The notes: generated from the letters alone by a model not told the origin. Positions 13,201-25,239 are shown, counted from the first letter of the stretch. The stretch: DNA of 64,000 nt from Zeugodacus cucurbitae (GCF_028554725.1 NC_071671.1:22629501-22693500), one strand, 5' to 3'. Numbers and translations: made by a program.

Positions 13201-14751
13201 TTGAGAAAACTCTGTGGGGGGAAGATAAACAAATAAATATTGTCATACAAATAAAACTGAAAAAATAAGCGAAGTAGGGGAAAATATCTCACAGGCCTAC
13301 TCTTTCCCTTTCTTTGATGTTTTTTCTTCGCAGCTTGTGTTAGTTTTTTCACATAAGTATAACATTATAAATCTGTTTACAACAACAATACAACAAAAGT
13401 GACACCTGAAGTACCGGCGGCTCGCTACAATGAACCGTTTGAATGACATTCGTCGTTTGCTTAAGTATGTCGTTAATTTGTTTAAATTTGGTGTGTGAGA
13501 TTCTTTTTTTCTCGTTGCTTTTCAGCTCTTCAATTTTTCTCTCGAACCCATTCATTTTTTACGCCCCTTCTTTATTCAAGGAAAATCTATCTCTCTTAAA
13601 AGCCGATTTGTTAACCTGCTGTGTATGCGTTCGGCGCAGCGGGTTGCCCAATTTAATTAAATTATTATACGAAAACTAAACAAAAAACTGCATGAAAAGC
13701 GCTCTAAACAAAGTCGACAAGAATCAGAATTCTTTTTTGTGTGTCCTCAGGTATAATTTAATTTTTTATCCGGCGGCTGACAGCTAGTCATAATAACTGT
13801 TTATATAGCGCTTTTGACTATTACTTTAGATTATGATTTACTAGACACTTTTGTGTTCCCATTATTCAGCCCTTTTATATCCAGTGCGTATACTTTTAAT
13901 TAGCTCTATAATTCTATATAAATATATGATTATTATTACCTCATTATTTTTGAAGATGTCTCTAGTTTTCTTTTCAAAGCATTTTGTTATTATTTCCTAT
14001 TTTCCCAATTCTTTTATTCATTGTTTGTGTAATTGCTTGGTTGTTTCGGTGGTCTATATATTCGCTGCGGGGTATCAAGTGGGATTTATTAAGTTATAAT
14101 ATCTTTAGTTACTTTTTTGTCTCATAGTTTGCTCTAAGAAGTATAAAAATGTGATGTAAGTTTATAATTATGCTCAATTTAAAAATCCAAACTAAAGTGA
14201 TATAATAAGTGATTATTTAAAGCTTATCCTTAGAAAACCTCTTAAAGCATTCAAAATTCTGAGACGATACTAGTATCGGTATAGTATATTATGGCATACA
14301 TGTACATATCATATATTTTTCCAATAATCACAATGAGAGGATAAATATCAATAACGAATAGAGAGTACCTCAACTGACTATCGTTATGAAAGTCCTAAAG
14401 TGTTCCTAAAGATGGGTGTTCTGTGGTAGGCACAATTGTTTGTCCTACAAATGTCAGAGATCTGTTTAGTGATGTTGTATTAGACACGTTCAATTTATTA
14501 TTGGACCACCCTACTAACCCTAGGGATCAATAAATATAAACGTTGTCATATATCATCTAGACCGAACCTCATTTAATCATGTACATAGTTGAAATAAATC
14601 TGGATCAGCTATTGAGCAACTGATTTTAATTATTTCTTAGTTATATTTATTTCGAAACACCATGAAAAGGACTTCGGATACACATATCTGGATTGCCTAT
14701 AAGCCTCTTCTTCCTACATAGCGCACTTAAATGCCCAAATATTGAAATGTC
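10244..14751. other. Non-coding DNA, mixed composition
   Basis: No gene was recognised over 4.5 kb. A more balanced block lies at about 11200-11760, and another at 12780-13780 with several short frames in conflicting phases. The rest is A+T-rich. The first nine bases are the right target-site duplication of RTE copy b. Confidence 0.45.
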
Positions 14752-14782
14752 ACTTCTTCTTCTTGACTGGCGTAGACCCCGC

Positions 14783-15970
14783 TTACGTGGTTTTAACCGC
14801 GCCCACAACAGCGCGCCACGTATCCCTCCTTCTGGCGGTTTGGCGCCAATTGGTTATACCAAGCGATGCCAGGTCCCTCTCCACCTGGTCCTTCCATTGG
14901 AGTGGAGGTCTCCCTCTTCCTCGGCTGCCACCAGCGGGCACTGCATCGAATACTTTCAGAGCTGGAGAACTTTCATCCATTCGAACAACATGACTTAGCC
15001 AGCGTAGCCGCTGTCTTTTTATTCGCTGGACTATGTCTATGTATTCGAATAACACATACAGCTCATCGTTCCATCGCCTGCGGTATTCGCCGTTGCCAAT
15101 GTTGAGGAGACCATAAATCTTCCGCAAAACCTTTCTCTCGAAAACTCCTAGTGCCGTCTCATCGGATGTTGACATCGTCCACGCTTCTGCACCGTAAAGT
15201 AGGACGGGAATGATGAGAGACTTGTAGATTTTGGTTTTTGTTCGTCGAGAGAGGACTTTACTTTTCAATTGCCTACTTAGTCCATAGTAGCACCTGTTGG
15301 CAAGAGTGATTCTGCGTTGGATTTCAAGGCTGACATTGTTATTGTTGTTAATGCTGGTTCCCAGGTAGACGAAATTATCTACAACTTCAAAGTTATGACT
15401 GTCAACAGTGACGTGGGAGCCAAGACGCGAATGCGCAGACTGTTTGTTTGACGACAGGAGATATTTCGTCTTGTCCTCGTTCACCACCAGACCCATACGC
15501 TTCGCTTCCTTATCCAGTCTGGAAAAAGCAGAACTAGCGGGTGTTGTTTCCAATGATATCGATATCATCGGCGTACGCCAGTAGCTGTACACTCTTATAG
15601 AAGATTGTACCTTCTCTATTTACCTCTGTAGCTCAAATTATTTTCTCCAGCATCAGGTTAAAGAAATCACACGAGAGTGAGTCACCTTGTCTGAAACCTC
15701 GTCTGGTATCGAACGGCTCGGAGAGGTCCTTCCCGATCCTGACGGAGCTTTTGGTGTTGCTCAACGTCAGCTTACACAGCCGTATTGGTTTTGCAGGGAT
15801 ACCAAATTCAGACATCGCGGCATAAAGGCAGCTCCTTTTCGTGCTGTCGAAAGCAGCTTTAAATTCGACAAAGAGATGGTGTGTGTCGATCCTATTTTCA
15901 CGGGTCTTCTCCAAATTTGGCGCATGGTGAATATCTGGTCTGTTGTTGATTTTCCAGGTCTAAAGCCACA
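14783..15970 (-). pseudogene. RTE-like reverse transcriptase, palm to C-terminus, broken
   Basis: Two adjacent minus-strand frames cover the domain. The first (about 15970-15633) includes QCGFRPGKSTTDQIFTMRQI, a motif-A-like FKAAFDSTKRS and motif-B-like RRGFRQGDSLSC. The second (15592-14783) includes NEDKTKYLLSS, VDNFVYLGTSI, LYGAEAWTMSTSDE and the Gly/Arg-rich C-terminus. The catalytic Tyr-Ala-Asp-Asp is encoded at 15564-15575 but in a different phase from the downstream frame, so frameshifts lie on either side of it, and stops occur between 15600 and 15635. The protein in an active element would be an endonuclease-reverse transcriptase driving target-primed reverse transcription. This copy is dead through frameshifts and the LOA insertion. 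Confidence 0.85.
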
Positions 15971-15973
15971 CTG

Positions 15974-15976
15974 ATA
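15974..15976. repeat. Putative 3-bp target duplication (ATA), left
   Basis: ATA at 15974-15976 is repeated at 20184-20186. Comparison with the uninterrupted sequence in copy d shows only one ATA in the unoccupied site. The overlap is too short to prove a true duplication rather than microhomology. Confidence 0.5.
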
Positions 15977-16041
15977 GATTAGAATAGATTTATTAGAGGA
16001 TCGCACTGCGACCTACGGTCTATTGTGCCCTCTCCTATTTA

Positions 16042-18982
16042 TCACAGAATACCGTCCAGTCTTGTAGCTCTAAGAAAACTTAGCAACGCTGCAGGGCTGG
16101 TGGTCGCGATATTTTCCCTTTGGTGATATAGAGACCCCATTTCCTTCCTCCTTAAACCCGCAATCGCGTGACATTCCAGGAGCAGGTGCTCAGGTGTTTC
16201 CGCTTCCAAATCACAGAATCTGCACAGGTTCGTAGATCAGATTCCGAGTTTGTTTAGATGACACCTTAGTCTGCAGTGGCCAGTGTAGAGTGCCACTAGT
16301 TGTCTCATTTTGTTTCTTGGGAGCGCAATTATTCCTTAAGGGAGGAGTCCTCCCAATCTCTTTTGTTATTCAATACTAACTTGAATTTCCTTTCAAAATA
16401 CACCTTTTTGGTAATGTCGTCCCTTGGAAGGAGAGCCATTGGAAGCTTCCTCCCTAGTGTTTCCAATTGTCGGGCGTTTACCATACTGCTGTTTCCTGGT
16501 CCTGGTCCCGTCAGGGACAGTAAGGTACTGTTTGCCGTAGAGCCAATCACCATGTGGAGTGGGGTTAGGTTCAGGATTGCCTCCAACGCTGCGGTCGGAC
16601 AGGTTCGCATAGCACCAGTGATGCATACACAGGCCAACCGCTGCAGTTTTGTCAACTGTTTCTCTGCTGTTGACAGGGAGATCCTAGATACCCAAGCCAC
16701 CGCTCCATAAGAGATTATGGGCCTGATGATAACATAAGTTTTGAATCTCGTATTAGTCCTAGATACTTTATTTCCTCCACCCTGGCTACTGGTTGCCCGC
16801 CCATGGTAATAGTACCTAGGGCTGGGAGTGTTCTTCTCCTTGTAAAGGGGATAATGGCCGTTTTGGAGGGATTGATGTTAAGTCCGACCTTAATGCACCA
16901 CCTCTTATCGAGGGTTAATCCTCTCCGGACAATGTCTCCAAGTGTGCTCTCAAATTTACCTCTGGCTATAATTACGATATCGTCCACGTATCCCTGACAT
17001 CGTATGCCGTTCCCTGTCAACATTTCCAAAAGCTCATCCACGACTAGGCTCCACAAAAGCGGCGATAGTACACCACCTTGAGGGCATCCCTTAGTTGTGC
17101 CCAGTCGTATGATGTTAGAGCCTATCCGAGTTTCCGCAACTCTTGTGCCAAGGACTGCGTCTACCCATCTTATAATCGAATCCTCGATCCGCCTCCTGTG
17201 TAGTGCTCTGGTGACACATGAGTGCGAAGTATTGTCAAACGCGCCTTCTATATCTAGAAAGGCACACAATACCACTTCCCCAATTTCCAGAGCATTTTCT
17301 ATCTCTGTCACTAAGCTGTACAGGGCAGTGTCTGTAGATCTGCCAACCCTATATGCATGCTGAGTTGCGTGCAGGGGGTAGTGCTCTAATGCCACAGTTC
17401 TGATATAGTTGTCCACGATCTTCTCCATCCCCTTCAACAGGAAAGAGGTAAGACTGATCGGCCTGTAGGATTTAGCCAAGCAGTAGTCCCTCCTTCCTAC
17501 TTTCGGTATGAAGACAACTAGTGCAGTTCTCCATTTTTTCGGGATGTAGGCATGTGCCAAACTATCTCTCATCAGCCTAACAAGGTGAATGAGGATATGT
17601 TCCTGACCACATTGGAGTAGCGCTGGAAAGATACCATCCACTCCTAGTGATTTATACCTCTTAAAGGTTCCCAAGGCCCACCTTACAGAGTCTGCATGAA
17701 AGATTTCCTTGGCCATCTTCCAGTCAGGTGGGCCGGGTTTGTGGTTCTCCATAGGGACTAACTGCTCCGTAGAGATCGCACCCGGAAAGTGCGTCTGAAG
17801 TAGAAGTCTCGCCCTTTCCTCCAAACTAGTCGTGTACGTACCATCAGGCTTCCTTATAGCTAACTTCGTCTCTATCGCTCCCTTGGCTAGGGCTTTGTGG
17901 AGCCTGGCTGCTGCAGGGGTTGTAGAGACGTTTTCACAGAACTTACTGAAGTTATCTCTTTTAGCGATTCTAATTTCCTTGCTGTATTCAGTAAGACTTG
18001 TCCTGAATTCATTCCAGTCTCCAGTGTGTTTAGCTTCGTTAAATAGTCGACGCATCGATTTCCTTAGTGATGAAAGTCTCTTAGACCACCATGGATTTCT
18101 GTTTTTTGGTCTTGGGCGGGTCTCTGGGCAGCTCTCGTGAAACGCATCTGTAACAATGCTCTCAATGAGTTCTGCCCTATCCTCGATCCCTTGACAATTG
18201 TTTTCACCTCCGTTTTGCACAATTTTTAAAACGTTTAGTCTAAGTATTTCGTCATACTTGAACCAGTCTATATTCCTAGGGTTCCGTACCGAAGGTTGGT
18301 TCCCAACATCTACAACCACCTCAAAACGAATGATCCTATGGTCTGATAAAGAAGGTTCAGTGGAGACTCTCCACTGAGAGACCAGACCATTCGCAAGGTG
18401 GTTGCTAATGGTCACATCAAGTACCTCTTCCCTAGCCCTAGTGACGAATGTTGGCTGACAGCCCACATTGCTTATTTCTAGGTTGCACCCAACTATAAAC
18501 TCTAATAAGGACTCACCTCTCGTGTTGCAGTCACTGCTCCCCCATTCCCAATGATGTGCGTTCGCATCACAGCCTAGTATCAAGGCAAGATTTGCCGAGT
18601 TGCAGTAATCGACCAGCCTCTGTACTTCAGCCGGCGGCGCCACGGATGAGTCTCCCGGGAAGTAGGCTGAAGCAAAGACCACTTTACTCGCTGCGCAGCT
18701 AGCCTGCACTGCTACGAGGTCTCTTGTTAAGAACTCTGAAAGACAAAAGAAGTCAATATATTTTCTTATGGCCACACAGGCCCTGGGTCTTTCACATGAG
18801 AGATCCCAAATTACCTTCCTGTTGTAGTCTGTGAGGCCCTTAACCTCTCCTCTAAAAGCTCATGGTTCCTGTATTAGGATGGCACCCAAGTTATCCGAGA
18901 TGAACCTGTTGGAGATGACAGCCGAGGCTGCCTTAGCTCTATGCAGGTTCACTTGGGCTATCGACATGAGGGCTGGGATCAT
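16042..18982 (-). pseudogene. ORF2 of the LOA element: APE endonuclease + reverse transcriptase, RNase H deleted
   Basis: ORF2 starts with the ATG at 18980-18982. The endonuclease part reads IAQVNLHRAKAASAV, IQEP, then a nonsense TGA at 18860-18862, and resumes with GCDANAHHWEWGSSDCNTRG and SDHRIIRFEV, the APE signatures. The long open stretch 18775-16715 carries reverse transcriptase motifs: FLDIEGAFDN (A), KGCPQGGVLSPLLW (B), GYVDDIVII at about 16970-16996 (C, catalytic YVDD) and KYLGL (E). Near 16742 a deletion and frameshift join motif E directly to RPIISYGAVAWVSRI, followed by KLQRLACVCITGAMRTCPTA (16700-16329). A second junction near 16325 jumps to MRQLVALYTGHCRL and a CX2CX8HX4C motif (CRFC..H..C), with a TGA at 16237-16239 and the final stop at 16042. 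The RNase H core is absent between these segments. The protein is not functional. Confidence 0.85.
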
Positions 18983-20183
18983 AGAACCGGCTCCTCCAGG
19001 AGTGGTTCCTTCTCCACGCAGGTCACGTTAATCTGCTTACCCTCTCTCTCCTCGCAGTTCTTGTCGACCTGCATGGCCTCCGGAGCAAGTCCGTCCAAGA
19101 GCTCTTGGGTGGTTGGCAGTGCGTTCTGGTCACTCCCCTCGGACTGCTCCTCCGGATTACCTGGTGCAGCGCAACCAAGGCTAGATGACGCAACGGGCGG
19201 AGCACTGACCTCGGCAACCGTTTTGGTTTTGTCATCCTTTGACTCTGTACCCTTTTTGTTCCAGAGCCGTATCACAATCGTACTGTATCTGAAGTACAGT
19301 CGGTATCCTTTTTTGCGAATTAAGGCATAGGACTGATCGTCGATGCCGATGTTCAGTCGGAACCCCCCTTCCTCATCTTTGTCGCTGATGACCCTCCAGG
19401 CCGAGGTGCTTAGGACCTCGTTTTGTGCTTTCAGCAGTCCGAACAGTCAGAGTGATGGCCCAGTCCATCCTTGTAGGCGCGGAGCAGTCTTCGACAGACA
19501 GGATGCGGTTTGCTCATCTATGCAGTCGATCACCAGTAGTCCTGATCGGAAGAAAATGCCCGAGAACGTCAGAGAATGTTTCCAACCCTTGAGCACTTCA
19601 TCCATTATTACCTCCTGAAGGGTGGTTAGCATTTTGGCATCCATAGCTTCCTCAGGGTAGTTACGCGGAAGGACCGCAATCCTGATGCTTTTGACGGCAT
19701 CAGAGTAGCGGCCACCCTCCGTAGTGCCACCAACCTGTACCTCTCCATGCCTTCCTTTGGCTGAAGGACCTTGCGAATGCGCCTTGTGCCGCTTGTTCAG
19801 CGGCTCATTCGGCGTGATATGCCCACTTCTCCGCTTTTCAGCGGGCGCGGGTGCTCCTGTACTGGATGTCTTACTGTTATGGGACTTCCCACTGCCAGTC
19901 TCCGAAACATCTCTGTCTCTCTCCAGAGTGAGCGCTCTGGCTTCACTTGGGGATTTACCGTTACTCATATGCCTGAGGTACCACTTTACGCTGGCCCCGC
20001 TCATACCAGCTCTCCCTGGGCAACCATCCGCCGGAATTTGAATCTGTTTTCCTCCCCTCCGATTTCTTGACCTGTTCCGGGTTTTGCTTACAGGAGTAGT
20101 TTGTGGCGAGTCTACCGGCTTCTTGCTTGTAGAGGGAAGCTCATCATCCCTGGCGTGTTCCTCGAAAAGAGATCTCTCTTCCA
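18979..20183 (-). pseudogene. ORF1 (gag-like protein) of the LOA element, 5'-truncated and frameshifted
   Basis: The minus-strand frame from 20183 to 19447 begins at the insertion boundary without an ATG and shows a basic, Ser/Pro-rich N-terminal part. A conserved core follows, with IRIAVLPRNYPEEAMDAK, FRSGLLVIDCIDEQTAS and LQGWTGPSL. It then hits a stop. The adjacent phase continues as LFGLLKAQNEVLSTSAWRV, then KKGYRLYFRYSTIVIRLWNKK and an acidic tail, ending with TGA at 18979-18981. This indicates one frameshift near 19440-19450. Such ORF1 proteins bind element RNA to form the ribonucleoprotein; no zinc knuckles are visible in the part that remains. The ORF1 stop overlaps the ORF2 start as ATGA. 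Confidence 0.8.
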
Positions 20184-20705
20184 ATAAGGTCCAATCAGTT
20201 TGTTGACAGTGGGCTTTAGTTTTTCACACAGTACGCTCGACAGAACCTTATACGCGATGTTGAGGAGGCTTATCCCAAGGTAATTGGCACAAATTGTGGG
20301 GTCTCCCTTTTCGTGTATTGGGCAGAGTAGACTGAGATTCCAATCGTCAGGCATGCTTTTTTCCGACCATATTCTGCAAAGAAGCTGATGCATGCACCTT
20401 ATCAGCTCTTCGCCGCCGTATTTGAATAGCTCGGCCGGTAATCCATCGGCCCCCGCCGCCTTATTGTTCTTCAAGCGGGTGATTGCTATTCGAATTTCTT
20501 CACGGTAGGACAATGGAACATCTGCTCCATCGTCGCCGATTGGGGAAACGGGTTCGCCATCTCATGTTGTTGTACTTTCACTGCCATTCAGCAGGCTGGA
20601 GAAGTGTTCCCTCCACAAACTCAGTATACTCTGATCATCAATAACTAGATCACCTCTGGGGATCGTACAGGAGTGGCGTAGTGTTTTCAAATTTGTCTTC
20701 TAAAA
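20184..20705 (-). mobile_element. RTE-like non-LTR retrotransposon, copy c, 5' part
   Basis: This is a continuation of copy c on the far side of the LOA element. The minus-strand frame reads SILSLWREHFSSLLNGSES, EEIRIAITRLKNNKAAGADG, CPIHEKGDPTICANY and NKLIGPY, the fingers region of the reverse transcriptase, matching copy d at 39090-39530. One stop lies near 20566, upstream of the fingers block. Homology fades at about 20705, where the element is 5'-truncated before the endonuclease. Confidence 0.85.
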
Positions 20706-21129
20706 GTATGTGGATAGGTAAGGTTAAATTATTCATCATTCATAAATCATTATATTCAATACAAATTCTGTCAAATAAGTACCCGCAAATTCTCATTTTA
20801 AATTTTCCCGCTGAGAATATTTAAAATTTATTTTCCCAGGTGGGCAGAACTGTCAGCCACTATTTTGTCAATTTTTATTGCTATGTGTCATTTAGTTTGT
20901 TTAGGAACTAAGTCAAGTCAACAAGTCAACCTTTTGTGTGCGTTGCGTTTTTTACTATGGATAAAAATATTGAACAAAGAGTTTGTGTGAAATCTAAAAT
21001 GAGAGTTTCCGTGTACTTATTTGACAGAATTTACTTATATTTTAGAGTAGATTGGTTTGATTATCGGAGCTTTTATAACTCTTTTCAGAGATGTTCCACT
21101 ATATTTAGTCGGGATAGATTCAATATTTT
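20706..21129. other. Non-coding A+T-rich DNA
   Basis: No recognisable feature between the RTE copy and the dispersed repeat. Confidence 0.45.
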
Positions 21130-22368
21130 TTTTATACTCTCGCAACGAAGTTGATAAAGAGATATATATCAAAATGATCAGGGAAATGTTTGGGATGTCT
21201 GTCTGTCCGTCCGTCCGTGCAAGCTGTAAGTTGAGTTAAAATTGAGATATCTTGATGAAATTTGGTACATTGAGTGGTGTTATTGGTATTTGTTGGCACC
21301 AAAGGAAGGTTAAGTTCAAATATGGGCGAAATTGGACCACTGCCACGCCCACAAAATGGCGATAACCGAAAACATATATAGAGCAATAACTGAGCCATAA
21401 ATTAAGCAATGGAAGTAAAATTTGGTATGAAGAATCGCACTATGAAAGGGCATATTTGGCAGTAATTTTTTTGGGGGGGAAATGGGCGTGGCCCCGCCCT
21501 CTACAAAGTTTTTTGTGCATATCTCATAAGCTACTAAAACTATATTAAGGAAACTTTCTAGAGTCGTTTCTTTTAGGTACTAGCTTATACAGTCCAAGAA
21601 TAGAGGAAATGGGATAACCACGCCCACCTCCCATACGAAGGTTTTGTTAAAAACTACTAATAATTATTTATTTCAGCAAGGAAAAACACCAGGAACCTTA
21701 AATTTCATTATAAAGTACCATCTGCAGAAGGGCTGCACTCAAATTGGTATTCAAACTTTAAATGAGTGTGGCTCCGCCCACTTATGAGTCAAAAACCATA
21801 TCTCAGAAACTACTTGAACAATTTCAATGAAATTCGATTCGTTATATTTCCCTCACATCCCAATGATATGTTATGAAAATAGGCCAAATCGGTTCATAAC
21901 CACGCCTACTTCCTATATACGAGAACTGTGAAGTCAATCTGAATTATTTACTTTACAATATATGTATAAAGTAAGCACTAGTAAAGATTATCGAAACAGA
22001 ACTCTGCATTTATAGTGTGACATCGTCCTTCTAAAATTCGCCGAAATCGGACCATAAGTTTTTAAAGCTCCATATATCGATCGTGAGGTCGTCATGCTGA
22101 GGAAAATATAAGTAAGTCTCTCAGATATTTTGGACAAATTCAGAGGGAATATTTTTTCTTCTAATAATAAGTCTCCGTGCCGAAAATAAGTGAAATCGGG
22201 TCACAACTTCCCCAAGCTTCCATATACCTAATATTAGGGTTTCCAACTTTCAAGGGACTTTATACAATATATATGACGAATATGTGAGTCAAATTGTGTG
22301 TTATATTAATAAAATTTAATAAATAAATTGCGAGAGTATAAAATGTGTTAGCGCTTCCTTTCTTGTTA
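21130..22368 (+). repeat. Dispersed repeat with inverted ends, full-length copy
   Basis: The left end reads TTTATACTCTCGCAA (21131-21145). The right end reads TTGCGAGAGTATAAA (22327-22341) and is followed by a short tail ending CTTGTTAT (22361-22368). Inside are a GTCTGTCCGTCCGTCCGTGC run (21199-21222), a GATATCTTGATGAAATTTGGTAC block and several ACC(A)CGCCCAC boxes. It is non-coding. The CCGTCC run plus CCACGCCCACAAAATGGCG resemble INE-1/DINE-1 (Helentron-related) elements of Drosophila, so a non-autonomous Helitron-like origin is possible, but that is a motif resemblance only. Confidence 0.8.
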
Positions 22369-24544
22369 TCTATATCAATAAGGTGCCGAAAATCGTATAA
22401 TAGACTATAAAGCATGTAGTCTGACTGACTTTGCTCATCTTCTTATTAATTATGTCACAAAACTAGTTACCAACTCAGACAATTGTTGACCTATAACTGC
22501 TGAATTAGTAATAAGAGCAGCTCATCTGCATATCTACCTTTAAATCAATTTCAGGAGAGTATTTAAATTATTTTTTATATGTTAGTATAGTAAAGAAGTA
22601 TGTGTTAGTCATAAAAAGTAGATCTACTTTACAGCTAATTAGCATATTATTATTATTAGTTTCTTGATGGGGCTATAAAAACACATTCCCTCTGCTCATT
22701 AACGTGAAATAAACAACAAAAACAATGAAAGGTAATAAAAAATAGAAAATGAAGTGTGTGTGGCAAGAGTTACTAACTGGCAACGTGATTGAAGGGCTAC
22801 TAGCTGGAGACTAACTCATTGCTTGCCACAACTGTTGCCACATTTTTATTTCACTTTTCATAAATGTAAAATATAAATCACTATAATATCTAGTGCAAAC
22901 CATAAAAATGAAGAAGCAATAATAGCAGACTAGAAAGAACCCTCGACACGCCAAGCAGCCGCTCAGCCGCCAGCCAGCGGCATAATCCAATTATAAAAAG
23001 CTTGTTGCAGTAAAAAAAAATTCTTTTCACACAAAATAGAGCAATTCAAATACAAAATGACTGTGGCGCCATGGTACACACGCTTTGTATGCTTTGAATT
23101 TGAAAAGCAGCGCATTGAAATTATATAAAAATGTCCGCAGGAGAGCTAGGCAAACAAGCTGCGTGTGCTATTTAAGCTAAACTAACGGTGTAATTGCAAA
23201 AAATACGCACATTAATTTGCAAAAGTAGCAAATTAGTTGACTTTGGAAAGCGCGTTCAACAGTTTTTTCAACGCTGCATAAGCAAAGTGTTGCCTACTGC
23301 TAGGCGCTGGAGAGCTTATATGAAGTAGCTGCTTAGTAGCGGTAAGCAACAACAATTGTATTAAGTAAAATAGTGCAAAATAAACACTAGATACATATAC
23401 ATACATATTTATACCATCTGTGCACACACACTCCTTCAGCTCAGCAGTTAAATACATTTGCTTTCACTTCAACCACCTTAATTGTTTATCTCTTTGCATA
23501 ATAAACTCATAATAGAATCTTAAATAGAAATATGAAATTGTGTTAATTGTAGTGTTCTTGTTATTGTGGGTTGTGTTTTTGCGCGCGCATTGTGGTGCAG
23601 CTTATTGTTATTTGCAACATTGCTGCTGCAATACAAAATAATAAGCATTGAAGAAGTGAAGCAAGTGTGGGGAGAGATAGGGTAAGCATGAGTAGCATAA
23701 TCCAGCTTAAACGCACTTTTACCGTTATACAAATGCAGTAACTAATTAGCTAAAACAATTGCTTATTTCTGAGAAAATTAAGAGCATTGAGGTTATGTAG
23801 ATTTAATACTGTTAATATATATGCTTTAAAGTTGAGGAAGCAATTTTTGGTTAAAATTTGTAGTTCCGAGCTTCTAGTGAACTTTACATATTTATCGATG
23901 GACCGAGAATCTTTGCAATCTTATACGTTTTTTTTTATGGCCAAATTTATGCTCAACTACTCCAACCATCAATTATGGGAAGTCCACTCCAGTCTATAGA
24001 TTGTCCAAACTAGTCTACTTTTTCCTTGGCCTCAGTATACTATTTGATACTCTTCCCAAACAAAACGGATCAGAAATCGCTGAGGTGCCACTGACCGTCT
24101 AAATGGAATTCATTTGAGTCAAAAAAAAGCGCTCAACTTCTCCATAACGAATTCGCAAATCAATTACCGCAGGCTTTGGAGCTACATCCATTAGGCCAGC
24201 TATCGAAAGACACGATGGGTTGTGACCCCCATACACCAGACGGATTGACTAAAAGTAAAGTCTCTCTAACAGATCTCTGCTTAGGAAACTCAGTTTGAAT
24301 TAGATTTTTCAATTCGTCAGTTGTGACTTTCTAAAACCCTAAACTGAGATTCTGATTTGAAAAGGCAAGATACGCACTGATGCTATGACATCGAACCATA
24401 ATTCGAAACTAGTCTTGGCAAAGCGAAAAATATTTATATCTTTAAAGTATCTAAAACTAGAAACTCCTTTAGAAAAACCATTGTGAAACCACCAGGACTA
24501 GAATCCGCTCATACTACAATTCACTTAGCAGATGTACAACAAAA
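22369..24544. other. Non-coding DNA
   Basis: No gene was recognised. A more balanced block with TATA-like and CAA-containing sequence lies at about 22740-23480. The rest is A+T-rich. Confidence 0.45.
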
Positions 24545-24970
24545 TCTTCTTCTTTTACTTATTGACAGCTTCTACAGTAGTCATTGTATGGTATCCCAGT
24601 CTAATTGTGTGTTCTCCTATCTGACAGTTGGCTATTAGCACTCCTTCTAGAGTCCACCTCGAGTGGTATTCAGAAACCCATTGAGGTTTATGGTGAAGTA
24701 AGAACTACTTTCACTAGTAGTATAGTATAGCTCATAGCATTCATTTACTACCTTAGAGGAAATCCTTAGGAACTTTAGTGATTTCAAAGTTTCTTGGCTA
24801 TCTGTGAATATATATACATATGTTTATTATCTTACCTTCTCTCTTTGTCAACACGGGCAGGTTTTCTTTAATTGCAGTAATCTCTGCTGTGAACTAACTG
24901 GAAGCTAATTATTGAAAACCCAACATTTGTAGAAGATACAGAAGCTTCCAGAATGAGGATGCGAAGACTC
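24545..24970 (-). pseudogene. Decayed non-LTR retrotransposon fragment: RNase H domain relic
   Basis: Minus-strand translation gives, in order but across shifted phases, AEITAIKENLPVLTKRE (24888-24838), then FTDSQETLKSLKFLRISSK followed by VVNECYELY (about 24810-24724), and WVSEYHS (24680-24660) where a WVPGH motif is expected. The order and the (F/S)DSQ motif match RNase H domains of I/R1/LOA-type non-LTR elements. At least one frameshift and several stops break it. It is not the RNase H missing from the LOA copy at 16 kb: the residues around the motif differ. The upstream side is cut by the inverted-repeat element at 24974. Confidence 0.6.
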
Positions 24971-24973
24971 AAT
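24971..24973. repeat. 3-bp target-site duplication AAT, left
   Basis: AAT directly precedes the GGGCC terminus, and AAT at 26802-26804 directly follows the opposite terminus. Confidence 0.6.
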
Positions 24974-25239
24974 GGGCCTCATGCATAAAACGTGAGCTTG
25001 AGCTCGGACTCGATTTTTTGAGTAAAAGGTGCTTGTCGTATGCATAATAAAATTTGATGTGTTTGCTTTTTCTCGCTGCTTCGGTTTGATCTCATCTTGC
25101 TCAGTTTGAACGAAGTTAGATGAGCTAGTGCTCATTGTCATATGCATAAAAACAAGCTTTTGCTTTCTTTTGTGAGCTCTTGCTCAAATTTTGTTGAGGC
25201 TGCCTTATAGTTGACTCGCGTACACTCGGAGTCGCGTTT

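Larger units (their letters stand above)
14752..15976 (-). mobile_element. RTE-like non-LTR retrotransposon, copy c, 3' part (interrupted by LOA element)
   Basis: This is the 3' half of copy c on the minus strand. The tail at 14753-14765 is a (CTT)n run, unlike the TATG tail of copies a, b and d. With its different 3' end, this suggests a separate subfamily. The upper boundary is precise: the uninterrupted order seen in copy d (GGACCTTAT directly joined to CAGTGTGGC) is here split between 15976 and 20184, with ATA present on both sides of the intervening LOA element. Confidence 0.88.
15977..20183 (-). mobile_element. LOA/Bilbo-clade non-LTR retrotransposon, 5'-truncated, inserted in RTE copy c
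   Basis: About 4.2 kb on the minus strand. In element order it carries a gag-like ORF1, an APE-type endonuclease, a reverse transcriptase and a C-terminal CCHC motif, which is the LOA/Bilbo/Lian layout. The 5' end lies inside ORF1, so it is 5'-truncated, as is usual for target-primed insertion. RNase H, normally present in this clade, is missing. The 3' end in element orientation is an A/T-rich segment after the ORF2 stop at 16042-16044. The exact empty site is recoverable from copy d, which makes both boundaries unusually secure. Confidence 0.88.

Noticed and set aside
16300..20041. Plus-strand open frames at 16300, 17097, 17832, 18941 and 19724
   Set aside because: These are antisense shadows of the LOA element proteins on the minus strand.
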